From: Calditrichota bacterium
Lineage (GTDB): Bacteria; Zhuqueibacterota; Zhuqueibacteria; Thermofontimicrobiales; Thermofontimicrobiaceae
NCBI GenBank assembly: GCA_013152715.1
Contig: JAADFU010000181.1
Span: forward strand, 1-45,196
Reading direction: 5' to 3'
Length of the DNA stretch: 45,196 nucleotides
Position 1 is the first letter of the stretch. Every line of letters begins with the position of its first letter. The position numbers and the translations under genes are program-made. This document shows positions 16,347 to 25,470 of the stretch, piece by piece. Under the pieces are notes generated by a model. The model was given only the letters and a program-made list of their open reading frames with translations. It had not been told where the DNA came from and made no database searches.

Positions 16347-17561
16347 ATGAATAAAAAGAAAATTTTCATCATCATCGGCGTTATTATCATTCTCGGCGTT
16401 TTCATTATTGCTAATTTAAAGAAAAGCGAGGGCGGAGGAATTGAAGTCACTGTGGAAAAGGTTCAGCGGGGAGATATTACCCAGGTGGTTTCGGGTCCGG
16501 GGAAAATTCAGCCGGAAGTCGAAGTAAAAATCTCCGCGAATGTAAGCGCTGAAATTACTGGTTTGTACGTCACCGAAGGGGATTACGTGCATAAAGGTCA
16601 GTTGCTTGTGGAATTGGATCGCACAAAATATGTCGCCGCCACTGATCGCGCCCGTTCGACAAAAAAATCCGCTGAAGCAAATTTAACCAAGGCGAAAAAT
16701 GATTATGGGCGCGTACGTGAATTATATGATAAAAAATTGACCTCTCTGGCAGATTTGGAAAACGCGCAGGCAAATTTGGAATTGGCGGAAAGCCAACTGG
16801 AACAAGCCGTCGCTGGTTTGCATCAAGCTGAAGATGATTTGTCTAAAACCAAGCTGTTTTCTCCCTTGGAAGGCACTGTCACAAAAATAAACAAAGAAGT
16901 CGGAGAAATCGCACTGGGCTCGATGTTTCAGGCGGATGTCATCATGGTAGTCGCGGATTTGTCGAGAATGGAAACGGTCGCCGAAATTGATGAGAACGAT
17001 ATCATTCTCGTCAATGAAGGCGACACTACCGACATCTCTGTGGACGCAATTCCGGATACGACTTTTCTGGGAAAGGTCAGGGAAATTGCCCATACGGCTA
17101 CCACGCGAGGATTTGGCACACAAGAAGAGGTCACCAATTTCGAGGTGAAAATTTCGATTTTAAATCCGTTGCCGACAATGCGTCCGGGCATGTCCGCGAC
17201 TGTGGATATTCGCACCGAATCCAAACGAAACATTTTGCAGACGCCAATTCAAGCGGTAACTGTGCGCGAGAAAAGCAAAGTTTTTCCTGACTCAACCAAA
17301 GTTGAGCAGAAAGGTAAAAAGGAAAAATCGGAAAAAAATTCGGAAGACGAATTAGTGGAATGCGTTTTTATTGTTGAAGACGGAATAGCGAAAATAGCCC
17401 CAGTGAAAACCGGTATCTCCAGCGATACTTACATTGAGATTAAATCCGGCGTCGCGGAGGGACAAATGGTGGTAACCGGCAGCTATCGCGCGTTGTCCAA
17501 AACACTGGAAAACGGTAGTCGCGTGAAAATCAATAAAAAATCTAAATTTTCGGAGAAATAA
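16347..17561 (+). CDS. HlyD/MacA-type periplasmic adaptor
   Basis: 404 residues. One N-terminal membrane anchor (IFIIIGVIIILGVFIIANL) is followed by a barrel-sandwich lipoyl-type half-motif (EITGLYVTEGDYVHKGQLLVELD is its core region), an alpha-hairpin coiled coil around 90-165, a second lipoyl half near LFSPLEGTVTKI, and beta-barrel and membrane-proximal domains. A charged Lys/Glu insert around 312-332 (KGKKEKSEKNSED) is unusual. It links the ABC transporter in the inner membrane with TolC. AGGAGAA lies upstream of the ATG. Confidence 0.94.
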   Translation: MNKKKIFIIIGVIIILGVFIIANLKKSEGGGIEVTVEKVQRGDITQVVSGPGKIQPEVEVKISANVSAEITGLYVTEGDYVHKGQLLVELDRTKYVAATDRARSTKKSAEANLTKAKNDYGRVRELYDKKLTSLADLENAQANLELAESQLEQAVAGLHQAEDDLSKTKLFSPLEGTVTKINKEVGEIALGSMFQADVIMVVADLSRMETVAEIDENDIILVNEGDTTDISVDAIPDTTFLGKVREIAHTATTRGFGTQEEVTNFEVKISILNPLPTMRPGMSATVDIRTESKRNILQTPIQAVTVREKSKVFPDSTKVEQKGKKEKSEKNSEDELVECVFIVEDGIAKIAPVKTGISSDTYIEIKSGVAEGQMVVTGSYRALSKTLENGSRVKINKKSKFSEK

Positions 17562-17618
17562 AAAACGGCTGTCGTCGCGGTAAAGTCGAGTAGTGGCAAC
17601 TTTTCGGAGAAAAAGGAC

Positions 17619-18299
17619 ATGGTTATTGAGATTAATGATATTGGTAAAGTTTATCAAATCGGAACACAAGAAGTTCACGCTTTGCGTGGCGTTTCTTTGC
17701 AAGTGGAGGCAAATGAATATCTGGCGATCATGGGTCCTTCCGGTTCTGGTAAGTCTACATTAATGAACATCCTCGGTTGTCTGGATACGCCAACTTCGGG
17801 CTCATATCGTTTTGTCAACGAGTTAGTCAGCGAAATGGACGACGATCAATTGGCGGAAATTAGAAACCGAGAAATCGGCTTCGTTTTTCAGACATTTAAT
17901 TTGCTTCCGCGCGCTTCTGCGCTTCACAATGTGGAATTGCCCATGATTTATAATGGCACTCCTGCTGGCAAACGTCGGGAAATTGCCAGCAACGCGCTGG
18001 GGCGGGTGGGGCTTGGCGATAGAATGGATCATCGGCCCAATGAACTTTCCGGCGGACAAAGGCAACGCGTGGCCATCGCGCGCGCGCTGGTGAATAACCC
18101 AAAAATTATCCTTGCCGACGAGCCAACCGGAAATCTCGACACGCGCACCGGCGAGGAGATCATGGAAATTTTCGAGGAGTTGCACGAGCAGGGGCATACG
18201 ATAATTTTGGTGACGCACGAAGAATATATTGCGGAACACACAAATCGCATAGTCAGGTTACGCGACGGGAAAATTGAGCGCGACGAGGCTTTGAATTAA
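17619..18299 (+). CDS. MacB/LolD-type ABC transporter ATP-binding protein
   Basis: 226 residues. Complete ABC set: Walker [10 protein letters not shown] near 40, Q-loop VFQTFNLLP, signature [15 protein letters not shown], Walker [13 protein letters not shown], and switch His in [10 protein letters not shown]. The [15 protein letters not shown] and EPTGNLD blocks are typical of the MacB/LolD/FtsE class, which drives extracytoplasmic permeases rather than classical transport. It powers the two FtsX-type permeases downstream. AAGGAC lies just before the ATG. Confidence 0.95.
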   Translation: MVIEINDIGKVYQIGTQEVHALRGVSLQVEANEYLAIMGPSGSGKSTLMNILGCLDTPTSGSYRFVNELVSEMDDDQLAEIRNREIGFVFQTFNLLPRASALHNVELPMIYNGTPAGKRREIASNALGRVGLGDRMDHRPNELSGGQRQRVAIARALVNNPKIILADEPTGNLDTRTGEEIMEIFEELHEQGHTIILVTHEEYIAEHTNRIVRLRDGKIERDEALN

Positions 18300-18354
18300 T
18301 GAAATTGCAATTGAGCTATTCAAAATTTCATAAATTACAAAAAGTTGAAAAAAT

Positions 18355-19584
18355 ATGATCAAACTTTTCATTGAAATATGGGAAAGCGTCAAAATCGCGC
18401 TTCAGGCGCTGCGCGCCAATAAAATGCGAACTTTTCTAACGACATTGGGCATTGTCATCGGAATTACCACAGTGATCGGGATTCATTCTATTATTCATGG
18501 CTTAAACAATGCTTTTTATACATCTATTTCAGCGCTTGGTTCTGACGTTTTGTATGTGCAAAAGTTTTCCTGGTTTTCCAATAAAGATTGGCTGGAAGCC
18601 CGTAACAGAAAAAACATCACCATGAAAGAAGTTAATGCCATTGAAAAACAGGCGACATTGGTTGCGGCGGTGGCGCCGGTGGTCGGAACCAGAAAGACTG
18701 TCAAGTACGGCAGTGAGCAACTAAAAGATGTCACCATAACCGGTACGACCGAGGACTACGTCACGACGGCAAATGTCGTTCCCGAATTTGGCAGACCTGT
18801 TTCGCGACAGGACGTTGATCACAACCGCGCCGTTTGTGTGATTGGCTGGGAAGTCGCTGATCGATTATTTAAAAAAGTGAATCCCATCGGCCGACGCATT
18901 AAATTGGGCGCGTACAAATTTCGCGTCGTTGGCGTGCTGGAGAAAAGAGGCAGCCTTTTCGGACAAAATCTTGATACGGAAGTAATTGTTCCATTTGGCG
19001 TATTTCAAAAAATATACGGCTCACGACGCTGGATGACAATTGAAGTTAAGGTAGTTTCACCCGCTAGGGTAGAAGATGCAAAGGACGAACTGATTGGCAT
19101 CCTGCGGCGCGTGAGAAAAGTGCCGCCCGGCGAAGACAATGACTTTGCTATTAATCAGCAGGATATGATCGCTGACATGTACAAACGGTTAACGACGGCG
19201 CTCTACGCTGTCGCGTTCGGTGTGGGGACTATTGCTTTGCTCGTTGGCGGGATTGGGATTATGAATATTTTGCTGGTTTCGATCACGGAAAGAACTCGTG
19301 AAATCGGGATACGCAAAGCCCTCGGCGCGAAGAAGCGTGACATTTTGTGGCAATTTTTAATCGAATCTCTCGTGGTGAGCGGCATCGGAGGTTTGATCGG
19401 AATTGTTTTGGGCTTTTTGGCGGCCAAAGCGATTTCATCTGCTACATCATTGGCGGCTTCCGTTTCTTTGACTTCGGCGTTTATTGGCATTGTGTTTATT
19501 GCCATTGTGGGACTTTTTTTCGGCATTTTCCCGGCCTACAAAGCGTCCAAGCTCGATCCGATTGAGTCGTTGCGATATGAATGA
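18355..19584 (+). CDS. MacB-like FtsX-family ABC permease, copy 1
   Basis: 409 residues. Topology of MacB-type permeases: an N-terminal helix with ANKMRTFLTTLGIVIGITTV, a large periplasmic MacB-PCD domain (about 55-265), then three C-terminal helices with the FtsX block GGIGIMNILLVSITERTREI and IGIRKALGAKKRDILWQF. It lacks its own ATPase domain, so it depends on the upstream ATPase. The ribosome site is weak. A 120-bp gap with low-complexity DNA separates it from the second permease. Confidence 0.93.
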   Translation: MIKLFIEIWESVKIALQALRANKMRTFLTTLGIVIGITTVIGIHSIIHGLNNAFYTSISALGSDVLYVQKFSWFSNKDWLEARNRKNITMKEVNAIEKQATLVAAVAPVVGTRKTVKYGSEQLKDVTITGTTEDYVTTANVVPEFGRPVSRQDVDHNRAVCVIGWEVADRLFKKVNPIGRRIKLGAYKFRVVGVLEKRGSLFGQNLDTEVIVPFGVFQKIYGSRRWMTIEVKVVSPARVEDAKDELIGILRRVRKVPPGEDNDFAINQQDMIADMYKRLTTALYAVAFGVGTIALLVGGIGIMNILLVSITERTREIGIRKALGAKKRDILWQFLIESLVVSGIGGLIGIVLGFLAAKAISSATSLAASVSLTSAFIGIVFIAIVGLFFGIFPAYKASKLDPIESLRYE

Positions 19585-19704
19585 TGTTGGTGATTGAGAT
19601 TTAGCTATTGGCTTTTGGCAGTGTATTGGATATTTTTTCGAGCAAGTCAAAAGTATAATCAAAATTAACAATCACAAAAAACTTGTAACTTGAAACTGAC
19701 AAAA

Positions 19705-20928
19705 ATGGACTTAAAAGAAAATTTAAGCATATCTTTTGACGCGCTGCGCGGTAATAAAATGCGGTCAATCTTAACGACGCTGGGTATCGTCATCGGCGTT
19801 ACGACAATTATTGGAATGATGTCTATTATTCAGGGTCTGCAAAATTTTATGGTACAAGAGCTTTCCGTGCTGGGGTCGAATACTTTCCAGATTCAAAAAA
19901 ATCCGCCGATACAAATGGGCCGCCTCGATGAAAAGTATCGAAACCGAAAACGCATCACCCTTGATCAGGCAATGGCCGTGAAGAAACACTCTTCGCTGGT
20001 CAAAGCTGTCGGTCCCGAGGTGTGGTATTTCGGCGAGGTGGTTCGCTATCGAAAGGAAAAAACCAATCCCGATATTCTTATTATCGGCGCTACGCCGGAA
20101 TTTCAAGCGGCAAACAATTATTTCGTCGGTGAGGGCAGATTTTTGAATGAGACCGATGTCGATCATAATCGGAAAGTGGTGGTTTTAGGGCTGGACATCG
20201 TAGAAACGCTTTTTCCGCATTCCGATCCGGTTGGACAATATATTCGCGTTGGCGCGCACAAAATGAAAGTGATCGGCGCTCTGGAGAAGCAGGGTAGTTT
20301 ATTCGGACAGAGCCGAGATAATCGCATCATTGTGCCAGTGACGACATTTCAAAATATGTACGGCGAGCGACGCAGTTTGAGCGTCACTGTTCAGGTCAAA
20401 AATCCGAAGTACATGCAGCAAGCGATGGATCAGGTGATTGGAATATTACGCGCCGTCAGAAAAGTGCCGCCAGGGGAGCCCAATGACTTCGAGATTTTTA
20501 CCAGCGAGTCGCTCATTAATACCTTTAATGATATGTCATTTTCCGTAAAAATCGCCGCCATCGGTATCGCGCTGATTTCTTTGCTGGTCGGCGGCATCGG
20601 AATTATGAATATCATGCTGGTTTCTGTGACCGAGCGGACGCGGGAAATTGGCATTCGCAAAGCGGTTGGCGCAAAAAGAAGAGATATCCTTTGGCAGTTT
20701 GTCATTGAATCGATAATTCTGGGAAATATCGGAGGGTTTCTGGGTATTATTCTCGGAATAATTATCGGTCTTTTCATTGGCGTTGTCACGCCATTACCTA
20801 CAGCGATTCCTGTGTGGGCTGTTTTTTTGGGAATCGGATTCTGCTCTCTTGTCGGTTTGTTTTTCGGAATTTATCCGGCGGCGAAAGCGGCTCGGTTGGC
20901 GCCAATTGTCGCGTTGCGTCATGAATAA
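19705..20928 (+). CDS. MacB-like FtsX-family ABC permease, copy 2
   Basis: 407 residues from ATG 19705; an alternative TTG at 19690 would add five residues, and neither has a strong ribosome site. It is a paralogue of the upstream permease, with the same order of N-terminal helix (GNKMRSILTTLGIVIGVTT), periplasmic domain, and C-terminal FtsX block (GGIGIMNIMLVSVTERTREI, AVGAKRRDILWQF). The shared motif VPPGE in both periplasmic domains confirms common origin. The pair could form a heterodimer in place of the MacB homodimer. Confidence 0.92.
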   Translation: MDLKENLSISFDALRGNKMRSILTTLGIVIGVTTIIGMMSIIQGLQNFMVQELSVLGSNTFQIQKNPPIQMGRLDEKYRNRKRITLDQAMAVKKHSSLVKAVGPEVWYFGEVVRYRKEKTNPDILIIGATPEFQAANNYFVGEGRFLNETDVDHNRKVVVLGLDIVETLFPHSDPVGQYIRVGAHKMKVIGALEKQGSLFGQSRDNRIIVPVTTFQNMYGERRSLSVTVQVKNPKYMQQAMDQVIGILRAVRKVPPGEPNDFEIFTSESLINTFNDMSFSVKIAAIGIALISLLVGGIGIMNIMLVSVTERTREIGIRKAVGAKRRDILWQFVIESIILGNIGGFLGIILGIIIGLFIGVVTPLPTAIPVWAVFLGIGFCSLVGLFFGIYPAAKAARLAPIVALRHE

Positions 20929-20940
20929 TGAGGAGGTACT

Positions 20941-21285
20941 ATGAAGCTCAAAAAACGAGAAATCGAAAATGTTTTGGTGGTCGAAATATCCGGCGAAATT
21001 ATGGGGGGGACAGAAACAGAAGATTTTCGGGCTCTTATTTTTGAGGCCATCGAGAATGAAATGGTGAATATCGTCATTGATTTAAAAAAAACAAAATGGA
21101 TGAACAGCTCAGGGCTGGGAATGTTGGTGAGCGGATTGACGACTATTCGCAGCAGCGGCGGAGACCTGCGTCTTGCCAACATCTCGGAACGCGTTCGCCG
21201 ACCTTTGCAAATAACTCGGCTGGAATCCATTTTTTTGAGCTATGATTCCGTGGAAGAAGCGATTCACAGTTATCAGGCAAAATAG
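20941..21285 (+). CDS. STAS-domain anti-anti-sigma factor-like protein
   Basis: 114 residues, a single STAS domain. The conserved loop reads KWMNSSGLGMLVSG, with Ser56/Ser57 at the position phosphorylated by anti-sigma kinases in SpoIIAA-type proteins. Such proteins bind and release an anti-sigma factor by partner switching. No kinase or phosphatase partner is present in the window. GAGGAGG precedes the ATG; the gap from the permease stop is 12 bp and to the next gene 9 bp, so it is probably in the exporter transcript. Confidence 0.88.
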   Translation: MKLKKREIENVLVVEISGEIMGGTETEDFRALIFEAIENEMVNIVIDLKKTKWMNSSGLGMLVSGLTTIRSSGGDLRLANISERVRRPLQITRLESIFLSYDSVEEAIHSYQAK

Positions 21286-21294
21286 GAGGAATGC

Positions 21295-21837
21295 ATGAGT
21301 CAACTATCAAGAGATGAAATTTTGGCAAAAATAAAGAACAAAGAGTCGCTCGCCGGGCTGGATTTGTCAGGGGCCGATTTTTCTTACGAAGATTTGCGCG
21401 GCGTTGTCTTTTCAGGAGCAAACCTTTGTGATGCGCATTTGCAGAATGCGAATCTGGCACAGGCTGATTTTAGCGACGCCCACCTGGAGCAAGCGTTTTT
21501 TTTCGGCGCAAATTTGGCGCAGGCAAAGTTTGATCGGGCGTTTTTGAAAGACGCCAATTTGCAGGATACCAATCTGGAATTTGCTTCATTCAAAAACGCA
21601 GATTTGGAACATGTCAAATTATTCGGCGTGCAGGCGGAAAACGCTGATTTTCAGGGGGCGAATTTGTCCAACGCGAGAATGAAACGCTCGAATTTCAAAC
21701 ACGCAAACTTTCAGCAAGCAAATCTGAATCAGGCCCATTTAGAGAGATCGGAGTTGAATGGCGCGGATTTCACAGGCGCAAATCTGGAGGGAAGCTTCCT
21801 GGAGCACGCTGATTTGACAAATGCAAAACTGAAGTGA
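21295..21837 (+). CDS. Pentapeptide-repeat protein
   Basis: 180 residues. After an N-terminal helix, from about residue 20 to the end it is a tandem array of A(D/N)LxX units (for example SGADFSYEDL, GANLCDAHLQNANL, GADFTGANLEG), roughly 30 units giving a right-handed quadrilateral beta-helix. Pentapeptide proteins include DNA-gyrase protectors (Qnr-type) and many of unknown role; nothing here shows which. TAGGAGG precedes the ATG. It closes the gene run that starts with the exporter. Confidence 0.9.
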   Translation: MSQLSRDEILAKIKNKESLAGLDLSGADFSYEDLRGVVFSGANLCDAHLQNANLAQADFSDAHLEQAFFFGANLAQAKFDRAFLKDANLQDTNLEFASFKNADLEHVKLFGVQAENADFQGANLSNARMKRSNFKHANFQQANLNQAHLERSELNGADFTGANLEGSFLEHADLTNAKLK

Positions 21838-21900
21838 TTGTCTTTTCTGAAAAATTATGATTAAAAAAAATTCTTTTCCTATTTCAAAAATCCAATCCGC

Positions 21901-21914
21901 GATTGATATCAATC
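21901..21914. promoter_or_regulatory. Perfect 14-bp palindrome upstream of the glucan phosphorylase gene
   Basis: GATTGATATCAATC is its own reverse complement. It lies about 143 bp before the phosphorylase ATG in a 219-bp gap, so it could be an operator. No known regulator matches by eye. Confidence 0.4.
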
Positions 21915-22056
21915 AAAATATGCCGCAAGACTAAACTGCTCATTTTCTTTCAAAATTTAGAACAATTCCCTTGTTCAGGCGTTAAATGTTGTTTAAATTG
22001 GATTGTGTCAATAAACTCAATTTTTGTGCTGTGGAGATTAGCTGCAAGGGATGTGT

Positions 22057-24624
22057 ATGAAACCACTCAAGATGTTTGCTGTTGCCCCTTCTTTACCTGA
22101 ACAATTAACCCCTTTAAAAACATTAGCTTACAATTTATGGTGGAGTTGGAATCCTGACGCCATCGATCTTTTTCGTCGCGTAGATTGGGACATCTGGGAA
22201 AAATCAAACCATAATCCGATAAAAATGCTCGGCATGGTAAGCCAGGCGCGTTTTGATAAATTGGCTTTTGACGACGGTTTTTTATCTCATCTGCGGCGTG
22301 TCACTGAGGAACTTGAAAATTATCTTTCTGGAACGACCTGGTATGAGAAAAAATTTGGCAAGCCCGAGAATGAAAAAATTGCTTATTTTTCTGCTGAGTT
22401 TGGTTTGACAGACTGCGTGCCGCTCTATTCTGGCGGGCTCGGCGTTCTTGCCGGGGACCATTTGAAATCCGCCAGCGACATGGGAATTCCGCTGATTGGT
22501 GTCGGCTTGCTGTATCAGCAGGGCTATTTTAATCAATATCTGAACGCAGATGGTTGGCAGGGGGAATTGTATTTGAAAAATGATTTTTACAACATGCCTG
22601 TGCAACTGCTGCGCGATGAACATGGCGCGAAGATTGTCATTGAGCTCGAATTCCCCGGTCGGAAAGTTTTCGCTCAAATTTGGCAAATTTCCATCGGACG
22701 CATTCGTTTGCTGTTGCTTGATACCAATAATAAAAATAATTCCCTACAGGATCGCACCATCACCAGCGAGCTGTACGGAGGCGACGGCGAAACCAGAATT
22801 CAGCAAGAGATTGTGCTTGGCATCGGTGGTTTGCGCGCTTTGCAGAAGCTGAAAATTGAGCCGGATATTTTTCATATCAACGAAGGGCATTCGGCGTTTT
22901 TGAGTTTGGAACGCATTGCCGTCGCCATGAGAAAACTCAATCTTACATTTTCTGAAGCATTGGAACTCACACGCTCGGGAAACATCTTTACCACCCATAC
23001 TCCGGTTCCTGCCGGGATTGACATGTTTTCCCAGGAGTTGGTAAATAAATACTTTTCTGAGTATTTCAAGCAGTTGAATATTTCCCGTGAAGAATTTTTG
23101 CGAATCGGCGGCATTCATTATTCGCAAAATAAGGGAAAGTTTTCCATGGCGGTGTTGGCGATCAATCTCGCCGCTTACGTCAACGGCGTCAGTAAATTGC
23201 ACAAACGCGTGTCGCGCGACATGTGGAAACATCTCTGGCCAAACGCGCCGGTGAATGAAGTTCCCATCTCTAACGTGACTAATGGCGTGCATCCGGGATC
23301 CTACATTTCCAAAGAATTAGCGAGTCTGTTGGACCGCTATTTAGGACCGGCGTGGAAGACAAAACCGGGAGATTTGTCAATCTGGGCCCGCGTGTCGGAA
23401 ATTCCCGGAGAAGAATTGTGGCGAACTCACGAACGTAATCGTGAACGGTTGGTTGCATTTGCCCGCGAACGGATGCGGCAACAATCCAAAAAAAGAGGCG
23501 CTCTGCCTTCGCAATTATCCCTGGCCGACGATGTTTTGAATCCGGAGGCGTTCACAATTGGTTTCTCGCGTCGTTTTGCTACTTATAAACGGGCAACTCT
23601 GCTCTTTCGGGATATTGATCGTTTGGCGCAAATTTTGAACAATAAAGATTTCCCGGTGCAAATAATTTTCGCCGGCAAAGCGCATCCCAAAGACGATCCG
23701 GGCAAGCAACTCATCAAGGAAATTATTCACCATCTCAAACACGAGAGATTTCGCCAACACATTGTTTTTATTGAAAATTACGACATTGAAGTCGCCCGCT
23801 ACATGGTGCAAGGCGTCGATTTGTGGCTCAATACGCCGCGCCGTTACATGGAAGCCAGCGGCACCAGTGGCATGAAAGCAGCCATGAACGGCGTGATCAA
23901 TTGTAGTATTTTGGATGGCTGGTGGGACGAGGCGTACAAGCCGGAAATTGGCTACGCCATTGGCAGCGGGGAAGAATATGAAGATTTCGCTTATCAGGAT
24001 GGTGTGGAGTCCCAACTTTTGTACGACTTGCTGGAACATGAAATTATTCCCAAATTTTACAAGCGAGGAAAAAACAACATTCCCCGCCAGTGGGTTGCCT
24101 TGATGAAAAATTCAATGGCGGCGATTTGCCCTGTTTTTAATTCCAACCGTATGACCCGCGAATATGCGGAATTGTTTTACAGCCCGTCGATGAAAAATTT
24201 TCATCTTCGAATGGAAAATGACCAGCGAATTGCCAGAGAGATTGCTCATTGGAAAAAACATTTGCGGAACCACTGGCAAAAAATTCATTTCGTTGACATC
24301 GCGCAAAATGAACCTGACAATTATCAAGTCGGCAGGTCGGTTGAAATTACGGCGAAAATTTTTATCGACGGAATTTCACCGGAAGATATCGTCGTGGAAA
24401 TCTACCACGGCATTCCCGACGCAGATCACAACTACATTTCGGAAGGTCGAATTCAGCCAATGGAATTGACGGAAGAAAACGGTGAAAACATTTTTACCTA
24501 TCGCGGCCAGGTAAATTTTGATGTTAGCGGGCTATACGGATACACATTGCGCATTTTGCCACACCACAAAGATTTATTGCATCGCCATGAGACTGGCTTG
24601 ATCTTGTGGGCGAATCAGAAATGA
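22057..24624 (+). CDS. glgP: Alpha-glucan phosphorylase
   Basis: 855 residues, the long bacterial type with an N-terminal DUF3417 region (NLWWSWNPDAIDLFRRVDWD). The phosphorylase core includes EFGLTDCVPLYSGGLGVLAGDH, HINEGHSAF and FTTHTPVPAGIDMF, and the pyridoxal-phosphate Lys lies in SGTSGMKAAMNG. It releases glucose-1-phosphate from glycogen or maltodextrin in the cytoplasm. Start at ATG 22057 is preferred to 22051 because AAGGG is then six bases upstream. No other glycogen gene is adjacent. Confidence 0.95.
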   Translation: MKPLKMFAVAPSLPEQLTPLKTLAYNLWWSWNPDAIDLFRRVDWDIWEKSNHNPIKMLGMVSQARFDKLAFDDGFLSHLRRVTEELENYLSGTTWYEKKFGKPENEKIAYFSAEFGLTDCVPLYSGGLGVLAGDHLKSASDMGIPLIGVGLLYQQGYFNQYLNADGWQGELYLKNDFYNMPVQLLRDEHGAKIVIELEFPGRKVFAQIWQISIGRIRLLLLDTNNKNNSLQDRTITSELYGGDGETRIQQEIVLGIGGLRALQKLKIEPDIFHINEGHSAFLSLERIAVAMRKLNLTFSEALELTRSGNIFTTHTPVPAGIDMFSQELVNKYFSEYFKQLNISREEFLRIGGIHYSQNKGKFSMAVLAINLAAYVNGVSKLHKRVSRDMWKHLWPNAPVNEVPISNVTNGVHPGSYISKELASLLDRYLGPAWKTKPGDLSIWARVSEIPGEELWRTHERNRERLVAFARERMRQQSKKRGALPSQLSLADDVLNPEAFTIGFSRRFATYKRATLLFRDIDRLAQILNNKDFPVQIIFAGKAHPKDDPGKQLIKEIIHHLKHERFRQHIVFIENYDIEVARYMVQGVDLWLNTPRRYMEASGTSGMKAAMNGVINCSILDGWWDEAYKPEIGYAIGSGEEYEDFAYQDGVESQLLYDLLEHEIIPKFYKRGKNNIPRQWVALMKNSMAAICPVFNSNRMTREYAELFYSPSMKNFHLRMENDQRIAREIAHWKKHLRNHWQKIHFVDIAQNEPDNYQVGRSVEITAKIFIDGISPEDIVVEIYHGIPDADHNYISEGRIQPMELTEENGENIFTYRGQVNFDVSGLYGYTLRILPHHKDLLHRHETGLILWANQK

Positions 24625-24699
24625 TTTTTAGAAAAAAACAGACATTGCCAATGTGATTTGTCGATTTTCCCGGTGCTGGTTGTTGTTAAAGGATGATTT

Positions 24700-25419
24700 T
24701 TAGATACCAAGCCCGGCCGAAGGTGCGTAAATCTCATCGTGAATTTCCCGCAAAAATTGGTACAGCGGATTGATCGTGTGAAAGGCGAAAGACAATTCGT
24801 TGACTAATTCCTGCGAAAAAAGAAGTTCGTCTCTGTTCCGTTTGCAACTCAAATAAAATGAACGACATTGGTACCAGAGTTGAATTTTTTCGCCGTGTTC
24901 ATTGGGAATTTTTCTTTTGTAATGGTCGGGAATGACCTCAAAGAAATTCTGTTTTTTCAAACAGGAAATGGCTTTGAGAAATTCGTCGGGATTCTCGTCT
25001 ATTCTGCTGCGCAGCGCGTCCATCGTCGCTCGGGAGGCGTTGTAATAGCCCATGCCGAAACGATACCAGTCAGGGAAAATTTCAAAAAAATAGGCAGGAG
25101 AATCTTTCCAATTTTTCACCCGCCGCTTGAAAGTGATCCACATATTTCCGCGGAAAAGCCGTTTGTCCCGGGAAAAACGCGTATCGCGAAAAATACGCGA
25201 GATTGTTTTGTTTATCGCCGGCGTGGTCTCAAACTGCGCGTCAATCGCCAGCATCGAGGGCGCCAGATCAGCAACCAGCGCTTTCAATGGCTGAAGCACG
25301 TACAAATTGTAAATGGGACGATTTTTTTCAAACCAATCTTTGCTGTTGCGATCTTCAACCTCGCCCAGAAAGTCAAAAGTTTCCTGAGAAAATCCGGTGA
25401 AAGCATTGTCTTTATCCAT
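24700..25419 (-). CDS. DUF2461 family protein
   Basis: 239 residues. The family pattern is clear: FSQETFDFLGEVEDRNSKDWFEKNRP at the start, then RIFRDTRFSRDKRLFRGNMW, and YYNASRATMDALR. This is the TIGR02453/DUF2461 family, common across bacteria and some fungi, of unknown biochemical function. It lies 52 bp downstream of the secreted peptidase on the same strand and converges with the phosphorylase gene. GGAG sits 11 bases before the ATG. Confidence 0.9.
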   Translation of the reverse strand: MDKDNAFTGFSQETFDFLGEVEDRNSKDWFEKNRPIYNLYVLQPLKALVADLAPSMLAIDAQFETTPAINKTISRIFRDTRFSRDKRLFRGNMWITFKRRVKNWKDSPAYFFEIFPDWYRFGMGYYNASRATMDALRSRIDENPDEFLKAISCLKKQNFFEVIPDHYKRKIPNEHGEKIQLWYQCRSFYLSCKRNRDELLFSQELVNELSFAFHTINPLYQFLREIHDEIYAPSAGLGI

Positions 25420-25470
25420 AGAAGAAAGGTCTCCGTTCTATTTTGTGATGAAAAAAGTAGTAGTTTCTTT

